A stretch of DNA of 25,899 bases from Euryarchaeota archaeon UBA36 (GTDB taxonomy: Archaea; Thermoplasmatota; Poseidoniia; Poseidoniales; Thalassarchaeaceae), in assembly GCA_002496485.1 (NCBI GenBank), contig DAJW01000140.1, positions 13,043 through 38,941 of the forward strand, given 5' to 3'. Both the position numbers and the translations under genes were made by a program. Within the stretch, counting starts at the first letter, position 1; each line of letters begins with the position of its first letter. Shown piece after piece: positions 1 to 7,641 of the stretch. The notes beneath the pieces were generated by a model. That model was not told where the DNA came from, did no database searches, and saw only the letters and a program-made list of their open reading frames with translations.

Positions 1-1791
1 GAGATAAGAAGAGTACTAGTTGAGAAAGATGGAGACGATCCTAATTCACCGGTGAATTATGCTTTCGAAGGTTATGGGCCCATGGTAAATTCAACTCCTA
101 AATTCGATGGATTGATAGGTGAAGATGCCAAAAAGGCCGTAATTGAAGCACTAGATTCTCAAAACACCGGTTTTGGGAAGGTAGAATATAGATTGAAAGA
201 TTGGTTACTTAGCAGACAGAGGTTTTGGGGAACCCCAATCCCAATGATTCACTGTGACAAATGTGGAGTAATTCCTGTAAATCGAGAAGACTTACCAGTC
301 GAACTTCCTCTTGATGTGGTCTTCTCTGAAGACCAAAAAGGAAATCCATTGGAAGCTCATGAGTCTTTTACTAAAGCAGTTTGTCCAAGTTGTGGCTCAG
401 AAGCAATTAGGGAAACTGACACAATGGATACATTCTATGATTCTTCATGGTACTTCATGAGATTCTGCGATGCAGAAAATAAAACATCTCCATTTGATAG
501 GGAAGCCGTAGACTACTGGATGGAAGGCGGTGTTGATCTATACATCGGTGGTATTGAACATGCAGTCATGCATCTGCTCTATGCTAGATTTTTTACTAAA
601 TTCACCAGAGATGTAGATATGAATAGTGTTGGAGAGCCATTTGGTCGGTTAGTCTGTCAGGGCATGCTTAATGCTCCCGCACCTTATTGCATAGATTGTA
701 ATGCTGAATATCATATCGATTATTTTGGAAAAGACTGTCCATCATGTTCAAAGGAACTAACCTCAAGATCGGCAAAAATGAGTAAATCTCTAGGAAACAC
801 TGTTAGTCCAGAAAAGATGATTTCTAAATATGGAGCTGATACAGTAAGACTATTCATCTTGTTTGGCGCCAATCCTGAAGCTGGAATGGATTGGTCAGAT
901 AGCTCGGTTGAAGCTAATCATAAACAATTAAAGTCCATTTTTGAATCCATAAAATCTGCGTTATCGTATTCAAAATCTCCTAGTAGAATAGATGACTGGC
1001 TACTTGCAAGACTCCGATATAATATGAAATCATGGCAAGATTCGATGATTGATGTTAATATCAGAGAGGGTGTAATGATTAGTCATTTTGAGATGTTATC
1101 AGATTGGAATTGGTATGTCAGAAGAAGTGGGTGCGATATTTCAACATCCATTAGTTTTCTAAAGGGCTGGATTTCTATGCTCGCTCCTGCAACCCCGCAT
1201 ATCGCAGAAGAATTATGGAAACTGATAGGCCAAGAAGGATTACTAGCCCAATATAATATGGAGAAAATAGTAGAAAATTCTGATGACTTTGAGGTTATTT
1301 CAAAGGAGAACTTTCTCAGAAATGTAATTTCATCATGTAGGAATATAAGAACCATGGCAGAGAGAAAATCTGATTCTAAACTGACAAAACTTGTCTTACA
1401 GACATCTCCAAATTGGAAAAATGAATTAGCCAATCAAGCCTTAGAGCTATCAATTACTGATTTTAATTTCAAAGAAAATGGAATTTCATATATTCAGTCT
1501 CTACCTATTTTTGAAGAAGACAGTCTTAAAGGTGAAATCATGAAGACCTGGATGAACCTTACTGTAGGAAATAAGAGGAAAAGAGGCCGCGTTTTTACCT
1601 GGTCAAAGATAGAAAAAAGCTTAATTTCCAATCTTGATGAAAGACAATTTCTATCTGAGAATTCGGAATTTATCCGTACTGAACTGGATTTAGATTCAGT
1701 TGAAGTATACAAAGTAGGTGAGGGAGAAGACATTGCTGGAAAAGCAGTATCGGCATTCCCTCTAGAGCCAGGAATTTCCTTCCTTTCTTAG
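1..1791 (+). CDS. leuS: Leucyl-tRNA synthetase, 3' part (5' end outside window)
   Basis: Class I aminoacyl-tRNA synthetase that charges tRNA-Leu in the cytoplasm. The frame is open from base 1, so the N-terminal HIGH region and most of the CP1 editing domain lie outside the window; 596 codons are visible. The catalytic core is clear: SRQRFWGTPIP from visible residue 71, the TDTMDTFYDSSWYF block, YIGGIEHAVMHLLYARFF, and KMSKS at residues 259-263. Two paired-cysteine sets look zinc-binding: C85/C88 with C128/C131, and C230/C233 with C246/C249 just before KMSKS. An anticodon-binding helical domain follows, then a C-terminal tail ending in KAVSAFPLEPGISF. The core motifs resemble the bacterial and haloarchaeal LeuRS type, while the tail looks archaeal; this is a recalled-motif judgement. 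The following gene starts 33 bp downstream in the same frame. Confidence 0.96.
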   Translation, partial: EIRRVLVEKDGDDPNSPVNYAFEGYGPMVNSTPKFDGLIGEDAKKAVIEALDSQNTGFGKVEYRLKDWLLSRQRFWGTPIPMIHCDKCGVIPVNREDLPVELPLDVVFSEDQKGNPLEAHESFTKAVCPSCGSEAIRETDTMDTFYDSSWYFMRFCDAENKTSPFDREAVDYWMEGGVDLYIGGIEHAVMHLLYARFFTKFTRDVDMNSVGEPFGRLVCQGMLNAPAPYCIDCNAEYHIDYFGKDCPSCSKELTSRSAKMSKSLGNTVSPEKMISKYGADTVRLFILFGANPEAGMDWSDSSVEANHKQLKSIFESIKSALSYSKSPSRIDDWLLARLRYNMKSWQDSMIDVNIREGVMISHFEMLSDWNWYVRRSGCDISTSISFLKGWISMLAPATPHIAEELWKLIGQEGLLAQYNMEKIVENSDDFEVISKENFLRNVISSCRNIRTMAERKSDSKLTKLVLQTSPNWKNELANQALELSITDFNFKENGISYIQSLPIFEEDSLKGEIMKTWMNLTVGNKRKRGRVFTWSKIEKSLISNLDERQFLSENSEFIRTELDLDSVEVYKVGEGEDIAGKAVSAFPLEPGISFLS

Positions 1792-1824
1792 TATAGTTCA
1801 AGGAGTCTCTTCACTTCGAAGCAT

Positions 1825-2874
1825 TTGTTGAGTCAACATAAGAATGCTAAAAGGAATCGAAATCGTCGAAAAAGAAGACGTTTTGATAATAGTAATGATA
1901 CTAAGTCCGAAAATAATGTTAATCAGAAATCAATAGAAAGGGCCATATCTAGATTTAGCCAAAACCCACTTCCTATGGGAATTCCCCCTCAAATTTCTCC
2001 ACCACCAATGGAGATTAATATTGATTGGAATACTAATTCTGTACCAAAAAATATCCAGAAAAGGGTTGGAGAGATTGTATGTAGGCCAGGTGAATTTGGC
2101 TTTCTTCCGGAAGATAGAGTACAAGAAATTGCAGAAGAAATCGCAGAATTCCCAATTTCTCTAGAACAAGCACTTTCTCTCAGGGGTGCATTAAACCAAG
2201 AGAAGAGTGTATATTCTCATCATAGACTAATGAGAAGATCTAATGAACTTAACAGGAGATATAATTCTGGCGAGAGTGTGATATCCCTGTCAAAAAGATT
2301 TGATGCGCCCCCTGTAAATACATTTAGAGCCATTTTGACAGGTAGAGGTTGGTCAAAAAATAAAATTAAGGAATCTTTAAAGTCTCCTTCTAGACTTAAT
2401 TCGAGGGATCTCGAGGAATTTGAAAAAGCGGAAGATATGGATAGAGTAAGTGCTGTTAACCAGACAGAAACACAAAATGCAGCAGGAATTTTTGAAGAAG
2501 CACTTTTCAAGTATTTTGAATCCATAGGAGTAAGATTCAGACGACAAGAAGAATTATGGGAAGAACAGAGTAGAGATGAGGGAAGGGCAATATTGACTCC
2601 AGATTTACTTTTCTTGGATGATTTAAGAATTAATGGAATTCCATGTGCATGGATTGATGCGAAACATTATTTTGGAGCAGACTTAAAATTTCCAAGAAAG
2701 AAAACACAGAAACAGGTTGATAGATATGTGGCTGAATACGGCCATGGAGCAATAGTATATCGGCATGGATTTTGTCAAAGTTTGAGACTAAAAGGTGCAA
2801 TATTACTAGACTCTAATCCTCTTGATTTATCCGACTTGGAAAAGTTCCATGAAAAAATAAGAGGATTAGATTAA
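1825..2874 (+). CDS. CDIN1/C15orf41-like TPD-family nuclease (PD-(D/E)xK fold)
   Basis: Archaeal member of the TPD family, whose human member is CDIN1 (C15orf41), the partner of codanin-1 in congenital dyserythropoietic anaemia type I. The C-terminal half carries the family signature: E224/E225 in a helix, TPD at 258-260, then WIDAK with D278 and K280, then FGAD and a GHGAIVYRHGF strand. E, D, (D/E)xK is the layout of a PD-(D/E)xK nuclease site. The middle (about 95-175) is helical and matches CDIN1's helix-turn-helix-like part. The first 30 residues are very basic (RNRNRRKRRR), suggesting nucleic-acid contact. The start is uncertain: tandem TTG codons at 1825 and 1828 follow an AGGAG at 1801-1805, about 19 nt away, and the first ATG is at 1975. 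The substrate is unknown. It sits 33 bp after leuS and converges with pantoate kinase, sharing stop bases. Confidence 0.85.
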   Translation: MLSQHKNAKRNRNRRKRRRFDNSNDTKSENNVNQKSIERAISRFSQNPLPMGIPPQISPPPMEINIDWNTNSVPKNIQKRVGEIVCRPGEFGFLPEDRVQEIAEEIAEFPISLEQALSLRGALNQEKSVYSHHRLMRRSNELNRRYNSGESVISLSKRFDAPPVNTFRAILTGRGWSKNKIKESLKSPSRLNSRDLEEFEKAEDMDRVSAVNQTETQNAAGIFEEALFKYFESIGVRFRRQEELWEEQSRDEGRAILTPDLLFLDDLRINGIPCAWIDAKHYFGADLKFPRKKTQKQVDRYVAEYGHGAIVYRHGFCQSLRLKGAILLDSNPLDLSDLEKFHEKIRGLD

Positions 2875-3848
2875 TTCCGAACTTCTCCTATCCTACTCAA
2901 TGCAGTCAAAACCCCTAGATTCTGTAATTTCTTTGAGATAAGCGTAATTTCTTCGAAATCAGAAGATACATCCTTCGGAACGATTGCTATACTCTCACCA
3001 AGCATACATAAAAGTGGGACAAACTTATTCTCAATTCCCATTGAAATCAGGCAATTTTTGGTAATTTCTCTTAATTCATTTCTACTTAAGTCATCAAGAA
3101 GTTTACTCTCCTCAACAAATTTTTGAGAGGAACTGAGAATTTCTTTCCAACGATTTCTATTCCAGTCCCCTTCCGATAATCGATTCATTTGTGCAAGCCC
3201 TGCATTACTGATTTTTTCCCTCCAATTTTTATTATCAATATAATCTGCGGTATGAGTTCCAGTCCTCTCCTTCCAAACTAGGAGAACTGGGATATTTTCA
3301 CTCCATCCCTCAGATATTCCTGGGCCATTCATCAATTTTTTTCCACTGTAAGGAGATCCAGCCTTTATCCTCCTTTCTACTCCTCCAGCAGATAGTGCAG
3401 TAGTATCACCTAATCCAGTCGATCTATCTCGCTCGACCAGATGAGCAATGAGCAATGCCCTCCTCCTACATTCTTCGTAGGGTATTCCAATTGCTCTTTG
3501 AAAAGCCTCTGCAGCTGCAATAGCTCCAGAAGCAGACATTCCAAAACCCTGAGAAGTCGGTAATTCTAATTTTATCTTTAATTCCCATGATAGTCCTAAA
3601 ACCTCTGGAATTTCCTCTGACAAATACTTCAGGACTTCCTCATAAAGTCTACAATCCCCATTTCCTGTAATGAAAACAACTTCTAATTTATTTTCCCCTT
3701 CTTCCCCTTTAGCAAAGGCTTCTACTCCATCTTCTAGACAAATTCCAACTCCCAGACTTCCTTGAGATAAAGGATCATCAGAATAATCTTCAATTGAAAA
3801 TAATAGTGTCAGATGAGCACCACTGTGACCTCTACCCAATCTAATCAT
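2871..3848 (-). CDS. Pantoate kinase (GHMP kinase family)
   Basis: Phosphorylates pantoate to 4-phosphopantoate in the archaeal route to coenzyme A, upstream of phosphopantothenate synthetase. Numbering from the ATG at 3848, the protein opens with GRGHSGAHLTLLFS, the first GHMP strand. The ATP-binding loop LPTSQGFGMSASGA lies at 96-109 and GLGDTTALSAGG at 145-156; both fit archaeal pantoate kinase better than homoserine, mevalonate or shikimate kinases. An upstream in-frame ATG at 3905 would add 19 residues, but it lies inside rpoD and those residues do not look like a GHMP N-terminus, so I prefer 3848, 31 bp after the rpoD stop. It is the last gene of the ribosomal/RNA-polymerase operon. Its TAA overlaps the TAA of the opposing nuclease gene at 2871-2874. 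Confidence 0.85.
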   Translation of the reverse strand: MIRLGRGHSGAHLTLLFSIEDYSDDPLSQGSLGVGICLEDGVEAFAKGEEGENKLEVVFITGNGDCRLYEEVLKYLSEEIPEVLGLSWELKIKLELPTSQGFGMSASGAIAAAEAFQRAIGIPYEECRRRALLIAHLVERDRSTGLGDTTALSAGGVERRIKAGSPYSGKKLMNGPGISEGWSENIPVLLVWKERTGTHTADYIDNKNWREKISNAGLAQMNRLSEGDWNRNRWKEILSSSQKFVEESKLLDDLSRNELREITKNCLISMGIENKFVPLLCMLGESIAIVPKDVSSDFEEITLISKKLQNLGVLTALSRIGEVRN

Positions 3849-3879
3849 AATTTTCAACCCCACTGAAGGAGTTGTTGTA

Positions 3880-4767
3880 TTAAAGGACAGCAGCGAAATC
3901 TTCATTCAATAGATCAAATTTCTTCTTTAATTCTTCTATTGCTTTAGTGAAAGCAACTCTAGTTGACATTGAACCATCCGTTTCAAAAGATAGGATAAAT
4001 TCTCCTGGAAATTCTTCTAAAACTATTGCATCATTGAATTCTCGCGACTCTTCTGTACCAGCTCCAACATGATTCATTTCTTCTATTAATTTTGTTACCT
4101 TTTCAACATCTTCAAGAATCTTTTCTTTTCCAAAGTCTTTTGATGTTATTGTCAGGTTCATATCCCAAAGAATTTTAGCTTTCGACTTATTTTTTAGAAT
4201 AGCTTTTTTTCTTGGATTGAATGATAATCCACAAACTGGGGACCATTTTACATGATCCTTACCTCTTCCCATTACTGCAGTGGCATAGAATTCAATCATC
4301 TGACCCTTCATCAACTTAGTGATTGGAATTTTCTTGTATTCATCTCCAATTTCTAACGATTCTTCACCTAAGTATTTCAAGTCTCCAGCAGTAACCCATG
4401 TACCTTCTTCTGTACCAAAAACTACGCAAGTGTAAATCATCTGACATTCTAAACATCCCCTATCATCTTCGACAAGGTTGGCACAATTGGGACACAAATT
4501 TTGAAAATGAAATCTATCAAATTTTGTCGGAATTGGTACCATAGCTAATCTCTGAGCGACCATTTCATCTGGAATGGGTCCAGTCGTCTCCCAGGTTTCA
4601 TCATCTTGTTCTTTTGTTCCAAGCTGAAATCTTACACTATCTATAGCCATTTTTGGAACTTCTGAAAGTAATGTTCTTCGAAGTGCATTCATAAAACTTC
4701 GATCGGTTTCTTTCAATAATAGTTTCATTCTTTCTTCTGTCTCACTAAGGACCTCAATCTTTACCAT
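3880..4767 (-). CDS. rpoD: DNA-directed RNA polymerase subunit D (Rpo3)
   Basis: Archaeal equivalent of the bacterial alpha subunit and eukaryotic RPB3/RPAC1; it dimerises with Rpo11 to start polymerase assembly. Signature near the N-terminus: FMNALRRTLLSEVPKMAID (25-43) and AQRLAMVPIPT (71-81). A C92-x2-C95...C105-x2-C108 cluster follows, in the loop where many archaeal Rpo3 proteins carry a metal site. The insert domain then returns to the dimerisation domain, ending with FSFETDG-like residues and a C-terminal helix. At 295 residues it is slightly longer than the usual 260 or so. The start is fixed by GAGGTGA six bases before the ATG, overlapping the rps11 stop. It is co-transcribed with rps13, rps4 and rps11. 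L18e, L13 and S9, which often come next in archaea, are absent here; pantoate kinase follows instead. Confidence 0.97.
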   Translation of the reverse strand: MVKIEVLSETEERMKLLLKETDRSFMNALRRTLLSEVPKMAIDSVRFQLGTKEQDDETWETTGPIPDEMVAQRLAMVPIPTKFDRFHFQNLCPNCANLVEDDRGCLECQMIYTCVVFGTEEGTWVTAGDLKYLGEESLEIGDEYKKIPITKLMKGQMIEFYATAVMGRGKDHVKWSPVCGLSFNPRKKAILKNKSKAKILWDMNLTITSKDFGKEKILEDVEKVTKLIEEMNHVGAGTEESREFNDAIVLEEFPGEFILSFETDGSMSTRVAFTKAIEELKKKFDLLNEDFAAVL

Positions 4768-4776
4768 TTTTTCACC

Positions 4777-5160
4777 TCAAACTCGTCGACCACGTCGACC
4801 ACCCTTACTTTTTGTTCCATCTGTAGGCATTGGCGTAACATCTTCAATTCTTGTTATCTTAACACCAGCCCTAGTCAATGCTCGAATAGCTGCAGTAGCA
4901 CCAGGAGCACTGTAAGACCTGTTCCCCCCAGCACCTCTGTACTTTACTATTACTTGGTCAAAATCTTTTTCTGATAGCATTTCAGCAACTCTTTCTGCTG
5001 CTCTGGTAGCTGCAAATTGTCCACCAGAATCACTACCGCCCTTCGTAACCATACCACCTGAAACCTTGCAAATTGTTTCTGCTCCGGTGAGATCAGTAGC
5101 AGTAATCAATACATTGTTGAAAGTACTAAAAATATGTAATATTGCTTTATGACCCATCAT
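4777..5160 (-). CDS. rps11: 30S ribosomal protein uS11
   Basis: Component of the small-subunit platform. The 127 residues are the standard archaeal length and nearly all are family sequence: HIFSTFNNVLITATDLTGAE near the N-terminus, GGMVTKGGSDSGGQFAATRAAE in the middle, and the C-terminal VTPMPTDGTKSKGGRRGRRV, whose glycine/arginine-rich end contacts 16S rRNA. The start overlaps the rps4 stop by four bases (ATGA), a sign of translational coupling; a second ATG follows at once. A GGAAGGTG ribosome binding site lies within the end of rps4. Third gene of the rps13-rps4-rps11-rpoD operon. Confidence 0.98.
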   Translation of the reverse strand: MMGHKAILHIFSTFNNVLITATDLTGAETICKVSGGMVTKGGSDSGGQFAATRAAERVAEMLSEKDFDQVIVKYRGAGGNRSYSAPGATAAIRALTRAGVKITRIEDVTPMPTDGTKSKGGRRGRRV

Positions 5161-5747
5161 TCCACACCTTCCTCTGTATCTTCGTCTACCTCTTCTTCTA
5201 TATTTCGAACCTGTTCTAAATTTTGTCTGAATGGATGATCAGGCTCAGAAAATGGAGAATTTGGACTATATTGTAAACCTTCCTCCTCATCTTTCAAAAT
5301 GTGATAACCAGGGACAGTCATCCTCTGATCACCAATTGAAATATGACCATGAATTATCAGATTTCTTGCTGCCCTCATTGAAGGTGCTAATCCCCTGAAA
5401 TAAACAACCGATTGTAATCTTCTTGAAAGCATATGTTCTACGTTAATTTCCAATACATCTCCAATTCCTGCACCAGAAACTAATAATCCCTTGGAATAGA
5501 GAGATTGTAAAAATTGCTCCTTTTCTTTAGCATAATGGCCTTCTGAAGCATCAACTCTTCCAATAAGTTTCATTGCTTGATTTCTATGTTTTCTTAGCGC
5601 AGATTTTTCTCTCCAAATCTCCCTCATTCCACCGATTTTCTTGAGTCCATATTTTTCTTTGAGTGCATGCTCTTCTTCTATCCTAGCTTGCTTCCAAGGA
5701 TGTGTTGGGGTCTGAGTCTTAGGTCTGGAAAATTTTGGTTCACCCAT
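5157..5747 (-). CDS. rps4: 30S ribosomal protein uS4
   Basis: Primary 16S rRNA-binding protein of the 30S body. The archaeal-type N-terminus (GEPKFSRPKTQTPTHPW) is followed by KYGLKKIGGMREIWREKSALRKHR and the S4 RNA-binding domain at about residues 107-160 (MLSRRLQSVVYFRGLAPSMR, then ARNLIIHGHISI). The protein ends in an unusually acidic tail (EEEVDEDTEEGVE). At 196 residues it is a little longer than typical archaeal S4 because of that tail. The start is set by a perfect GAGGTGAT four bases before the ATG, which overlaps the rps13 stop. In bacteria S4 represses its own operon by binding the leader of the equivalent S13-S11-S4 cluster; whether that holds here is unknown, but the rps13 leader does contain inverted repeats. 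Confidence 0.98.
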   Translation of the reverse strand: MGEPKFSRPKTQTPTHPWKQARIEEEHALKEKYGLKKIGGMREIWREKSALRKHRNQAMKLIGRVDASEGHYAKEKEQFLQSLYSKGLLVSGAGIGDVLEINVEHMLSRRLQSVVYFRGLAPSMRAARNLIIHGHISIGDQRMTVPGYHILKDEEEGLQYSPNSPFSEPDHPFRQNLEQVRNIEEEVDEDTEEGVE

Positions 5748-5756
5748 TTTATCACC

Positions 5757-6224
5757 TCACTTTTTCCTCTGGACACCGAGTGCCGTTCCTCTTCGGCCGT
5801 TAGCCCTAAGCCTCTGTCCTCTCACTTTATGTCCAGTTCTATGCCTCATTCCTCTATATGTTTTCATTTCAGCCAATCTTGCAATATCATCATCTTTAGT
5901 CAATTTTACCTCAGTTGCTATTATGTGAGCATCTTCGTTTGTTTCTAAATCTCTTTGTCTGTTGACTAACCACCAAGGAACCTTAGTTGCAAATTCATCA
6001 ATAGTTTTTCTAATACTTTCTTGCTCATCATTACTCAAATGCCCGCCTAATTTGTATCCATCTACTTCTGCCATATCACATATTAGCATAGATGTCCTTA
6101 CACCTATTCCCTTAACGGATGTCAATCCATGAATAATTGGTTTTAACCCGTCTACGTCGCTATCTGCTATCCTGAGGATGTATGAAAAATCGTCTCCAAG
6201 CTCTGCTTCATTTATTTTTGCCAT
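5757..6224 (-). CDS. rps13: 30S ribosomal protein uS13
   Basis: Small-subunit head protein at the intersubunit bridge. It has the archaeal/eukaryotic form: FSYILRIADSDVDG near the N-terminus, the helix-hairpin-helix-like IHGLTSVKGIGVRTSMLICD (31-50), VPWWLVNRQRD in the middle, and the basic tail TYRGMRHRTGHKVRGQRLRANGRRG, which binds rRNA. At 155 residues it matches archaeal homologues and is longer than bacterial S13. It is the first gene of the ribosomal/polymerase operon, preceded by a 100-bp leader with inverted repeats and TATA-like sequence, so it probably has its own promoter despite lying on the same strand as the methyltransferase gene upstream. Confidence 0.98.
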   Translation of the reverse strand: MAKINEAELGDDFSYILRIADSDVDGLKPIIHGLTSVKGIGVRTSMLICDMAEVDGYKLGGHLSNDEQESIRKTIDEFATKVPWWLVNRQRDLETNEDAHIIATEVKLTKDDDIARLAEMKTYRGMRHRTGHKVRGQRLRANGRRGTALGVQRKK

Positions 6225-6242
6225 TTACGGTTCCCCCGTGTT

Positions 6243-6265
6243 CACCATTTGGTGGCCCTATGGGC
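6243..6265 (-). promoter_or_regulatory. Two abutting inverted repeats in the rps13 leader
   Basis: Read on the minus strand, GCCC-ATA-GGGC (6265-6255) is followed with no gap by CACC-AAAT-GGTG (6254-6243), then 18 bases to the rps13 ATG. Both are perfect inverted repeats and would form two short back-to-back hairpins in the leader RNA. A role in autoregulation of the ribosomal operon is inferred by analogy with bacterial S4 control of the S13-S11-S4 operon; the repeats themselves are seen directly. Confidence 0.5.
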
Positions 6266-6284
6266 AATGTCGCGACCTACCATC

Positions 6285-6296
6285 TATATTTGAAAC
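6285..6296 (-). promoter_or_regulatory. TATA-like element upstream of rps13
   Basis: The minus strand reads GTTTCAAATATA about 60 bases before the rps13 start. With the usual archaeal spacing of about 26 bases, transcription would begin near 6261, at the edge of the inverted repeats. A second AT-rich candidate lies at 6304-6317. This is pattern-based only. Confidence 0.3.
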
Positions 6297-6324
6297 GAAC
6301 GGACAAAAAAATACATAGAAATTG

Positions 6325-7623
6325 TTACTTTTCCTTACAAACTACGAATAAATCTTGTCTTCGGCCGCCCCTGAAAATTTCCATATCAATCATAAATGCT
6401 CTTTCTCCCTTCTTCTCTTTCAGGGCTTTATCTAGCCTTCGTTGTAAAGTAGGATGAATATCCGGATTCAGACTACATCTAAGTGTAATCTTTCCTATTC
6501 CTTTCCCACTGACTGAGTCAGCAACGAGATCAATTGTATGAATTTCAGGTGGAGTCAACCTATGCTGAATTATCTTACCCGAAGCCACAACGAATCCCTG
6601 AACGTTTTGATCATCTCTCAAAGGATCTGTATGGATTAACAAAGGCCTTCTTCCTTCAGTTCTTATCCAATTACATCCCGTTCCCGGAGTTACTGCGTCC
6701 TTGAGCCAAACATTATGAAGCCCGCTATGGAATAGTGTAGGATCTACTATTGAAATCCAAGCCCCAAAATCTGGGGGCTTATTGAAAGAAATTATACTCG
6801 GAATTTCATCATCTAAACCTTCAATCATAGCGATTATATTCTTTCTTCCCATTCTAATGCACCGCCTATGTTGATTTGAAGACATAGCCCCTAGCCATAC
6901 TGATAATCTATCAACTCTACCCCCGCCCTGACTAAGCCATTCCCAAGTCCTTGGAGAGCCGGGAAAACTAGTTTCTAATATCCCATCAATTGCTGCTCTT
7001 TGAACCGAATCCAGTCTTGGAGATAAGTCCAGAATTACAGCAGGACCTTCAGGACCTTTCTGTAAAAACTTACTCCAATTTTTTAGAACCAACCTAATAT
7101 CTGGCTTCATCTCTTCAATACTGTGATTCTGAGCATCCCTTGGTCGAGCAGGATCAAGGTGCAACATGGCAATTGGTGGTTGTGCATTATTTCCATTTTC
7201 TCTTAAACTAGACCAGTAAGAAGTTATAGCATTTTCAGCATCTGTCCCATCTCCAATCAATATTCTATCTAGTAATCTGTGAACTCCTTCTTCAGAATTT
7301 ATTTCCATATTTGCTGCACATAATTCAGCAATATCTCTTTCTAATTCTATCCCTAATGAAGGTCTTCTCAACTCTTTAGAATATGCCAATAATTGAACCC
7401 CTGAACCTGCTGCAGGATCAAGAATTACTCCTGGAGGGAGTTTTTCCCCATCTATCATTTTAGCTCTAGTAGATGCAATAGACCAAGGTGTTGAAAGTCT
7501 TTTCATATCTCCATCCATGTAGAAATGAGGCTCTCCCTTAACAATTTTAGTAGACTTATTTTTTTTAATTTTATCTACGATATTTTTTGATGGAATTATG
7601 GCTTGATGAGTATTTTCTTCCAT
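6325..7623 (-). CDS. Class I SAM-dependent methyltransferase with THUMP-like C-terminal domain
   Basis: Rossmann-fold methyltransferase. The N-terminal part has YMDGDMKRLSTPWSIASTRAKM (35-56), SAM-binding motif I VILDPAAGSGVQLL (66-79), an acidic motif II residue in GIELE (91-95), and HLDPARPRD (155-163) at the motif IV position. From about 285 to the end, the pattern DPTLFHSGL, then CNWIRTE, LLIHTDP, a KITLRCSLNPD strand and a final FRGGRRQDLFVVCKE matches the THUMP-like C-terminal domain of a family of putative RNA or DNA methyltransferases. That combination suggests a nucleic-acid substrate, but it is not determined here. The gene lies 18 bp after the FKBP-like gene and 100 bp before rps13. 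A weak GGGGTT precedes the ATG. Confidence 0.75.
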   Translation of the reverse strand: MEENTHQAIIPSKNIVDKIKKNKSTKIVKGEPHFYMDGDMKRLSTPWSIASTRAKMIDGEKLPPGVILDPAAGSGVQLLAYSKELRRPSLGIELERDIAELCAANMEINSEEGVHRLLDRILIGDGTDAENAITSYWSSLRENGNNAQPPIAMLHLDPARPRDAQNHSIEEMKPDIRLVLKNWSKFLQKGPEGPAVILDLSPRLDSVQRAAIDGILETSFPGSPRTWEWLSQGGGRVDRLSVWLGAMSSNQHRRCIRMGRKNIIAMIEGLDDEIPSIISFNKPPDFGAWISIVDPTLFHSGLHNVWLKDAVTPGTGCNWIRTEGRRPLLIHTDPLRDDQNVQGFVVASGKIIQHRLTPPEIHTIDLVADSVSGKGIGKITLRCSLNPDIHPTLQRRLDKALKEKKGERAFMIDMEIFRGGRRQDLFVVCKEK

Positions 7624-7641
7624 ATTTTAACCCCATTACTA

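Noticed and set aside
3849..3905. Longer pantoate kinase starting at ATG 3905
   Set aside because: The extra 19 residues lie within the rpoD coding end and do not resemble a GHMP kinase N-terminus; ATG 3848 fits better. The longer form is not excluded.
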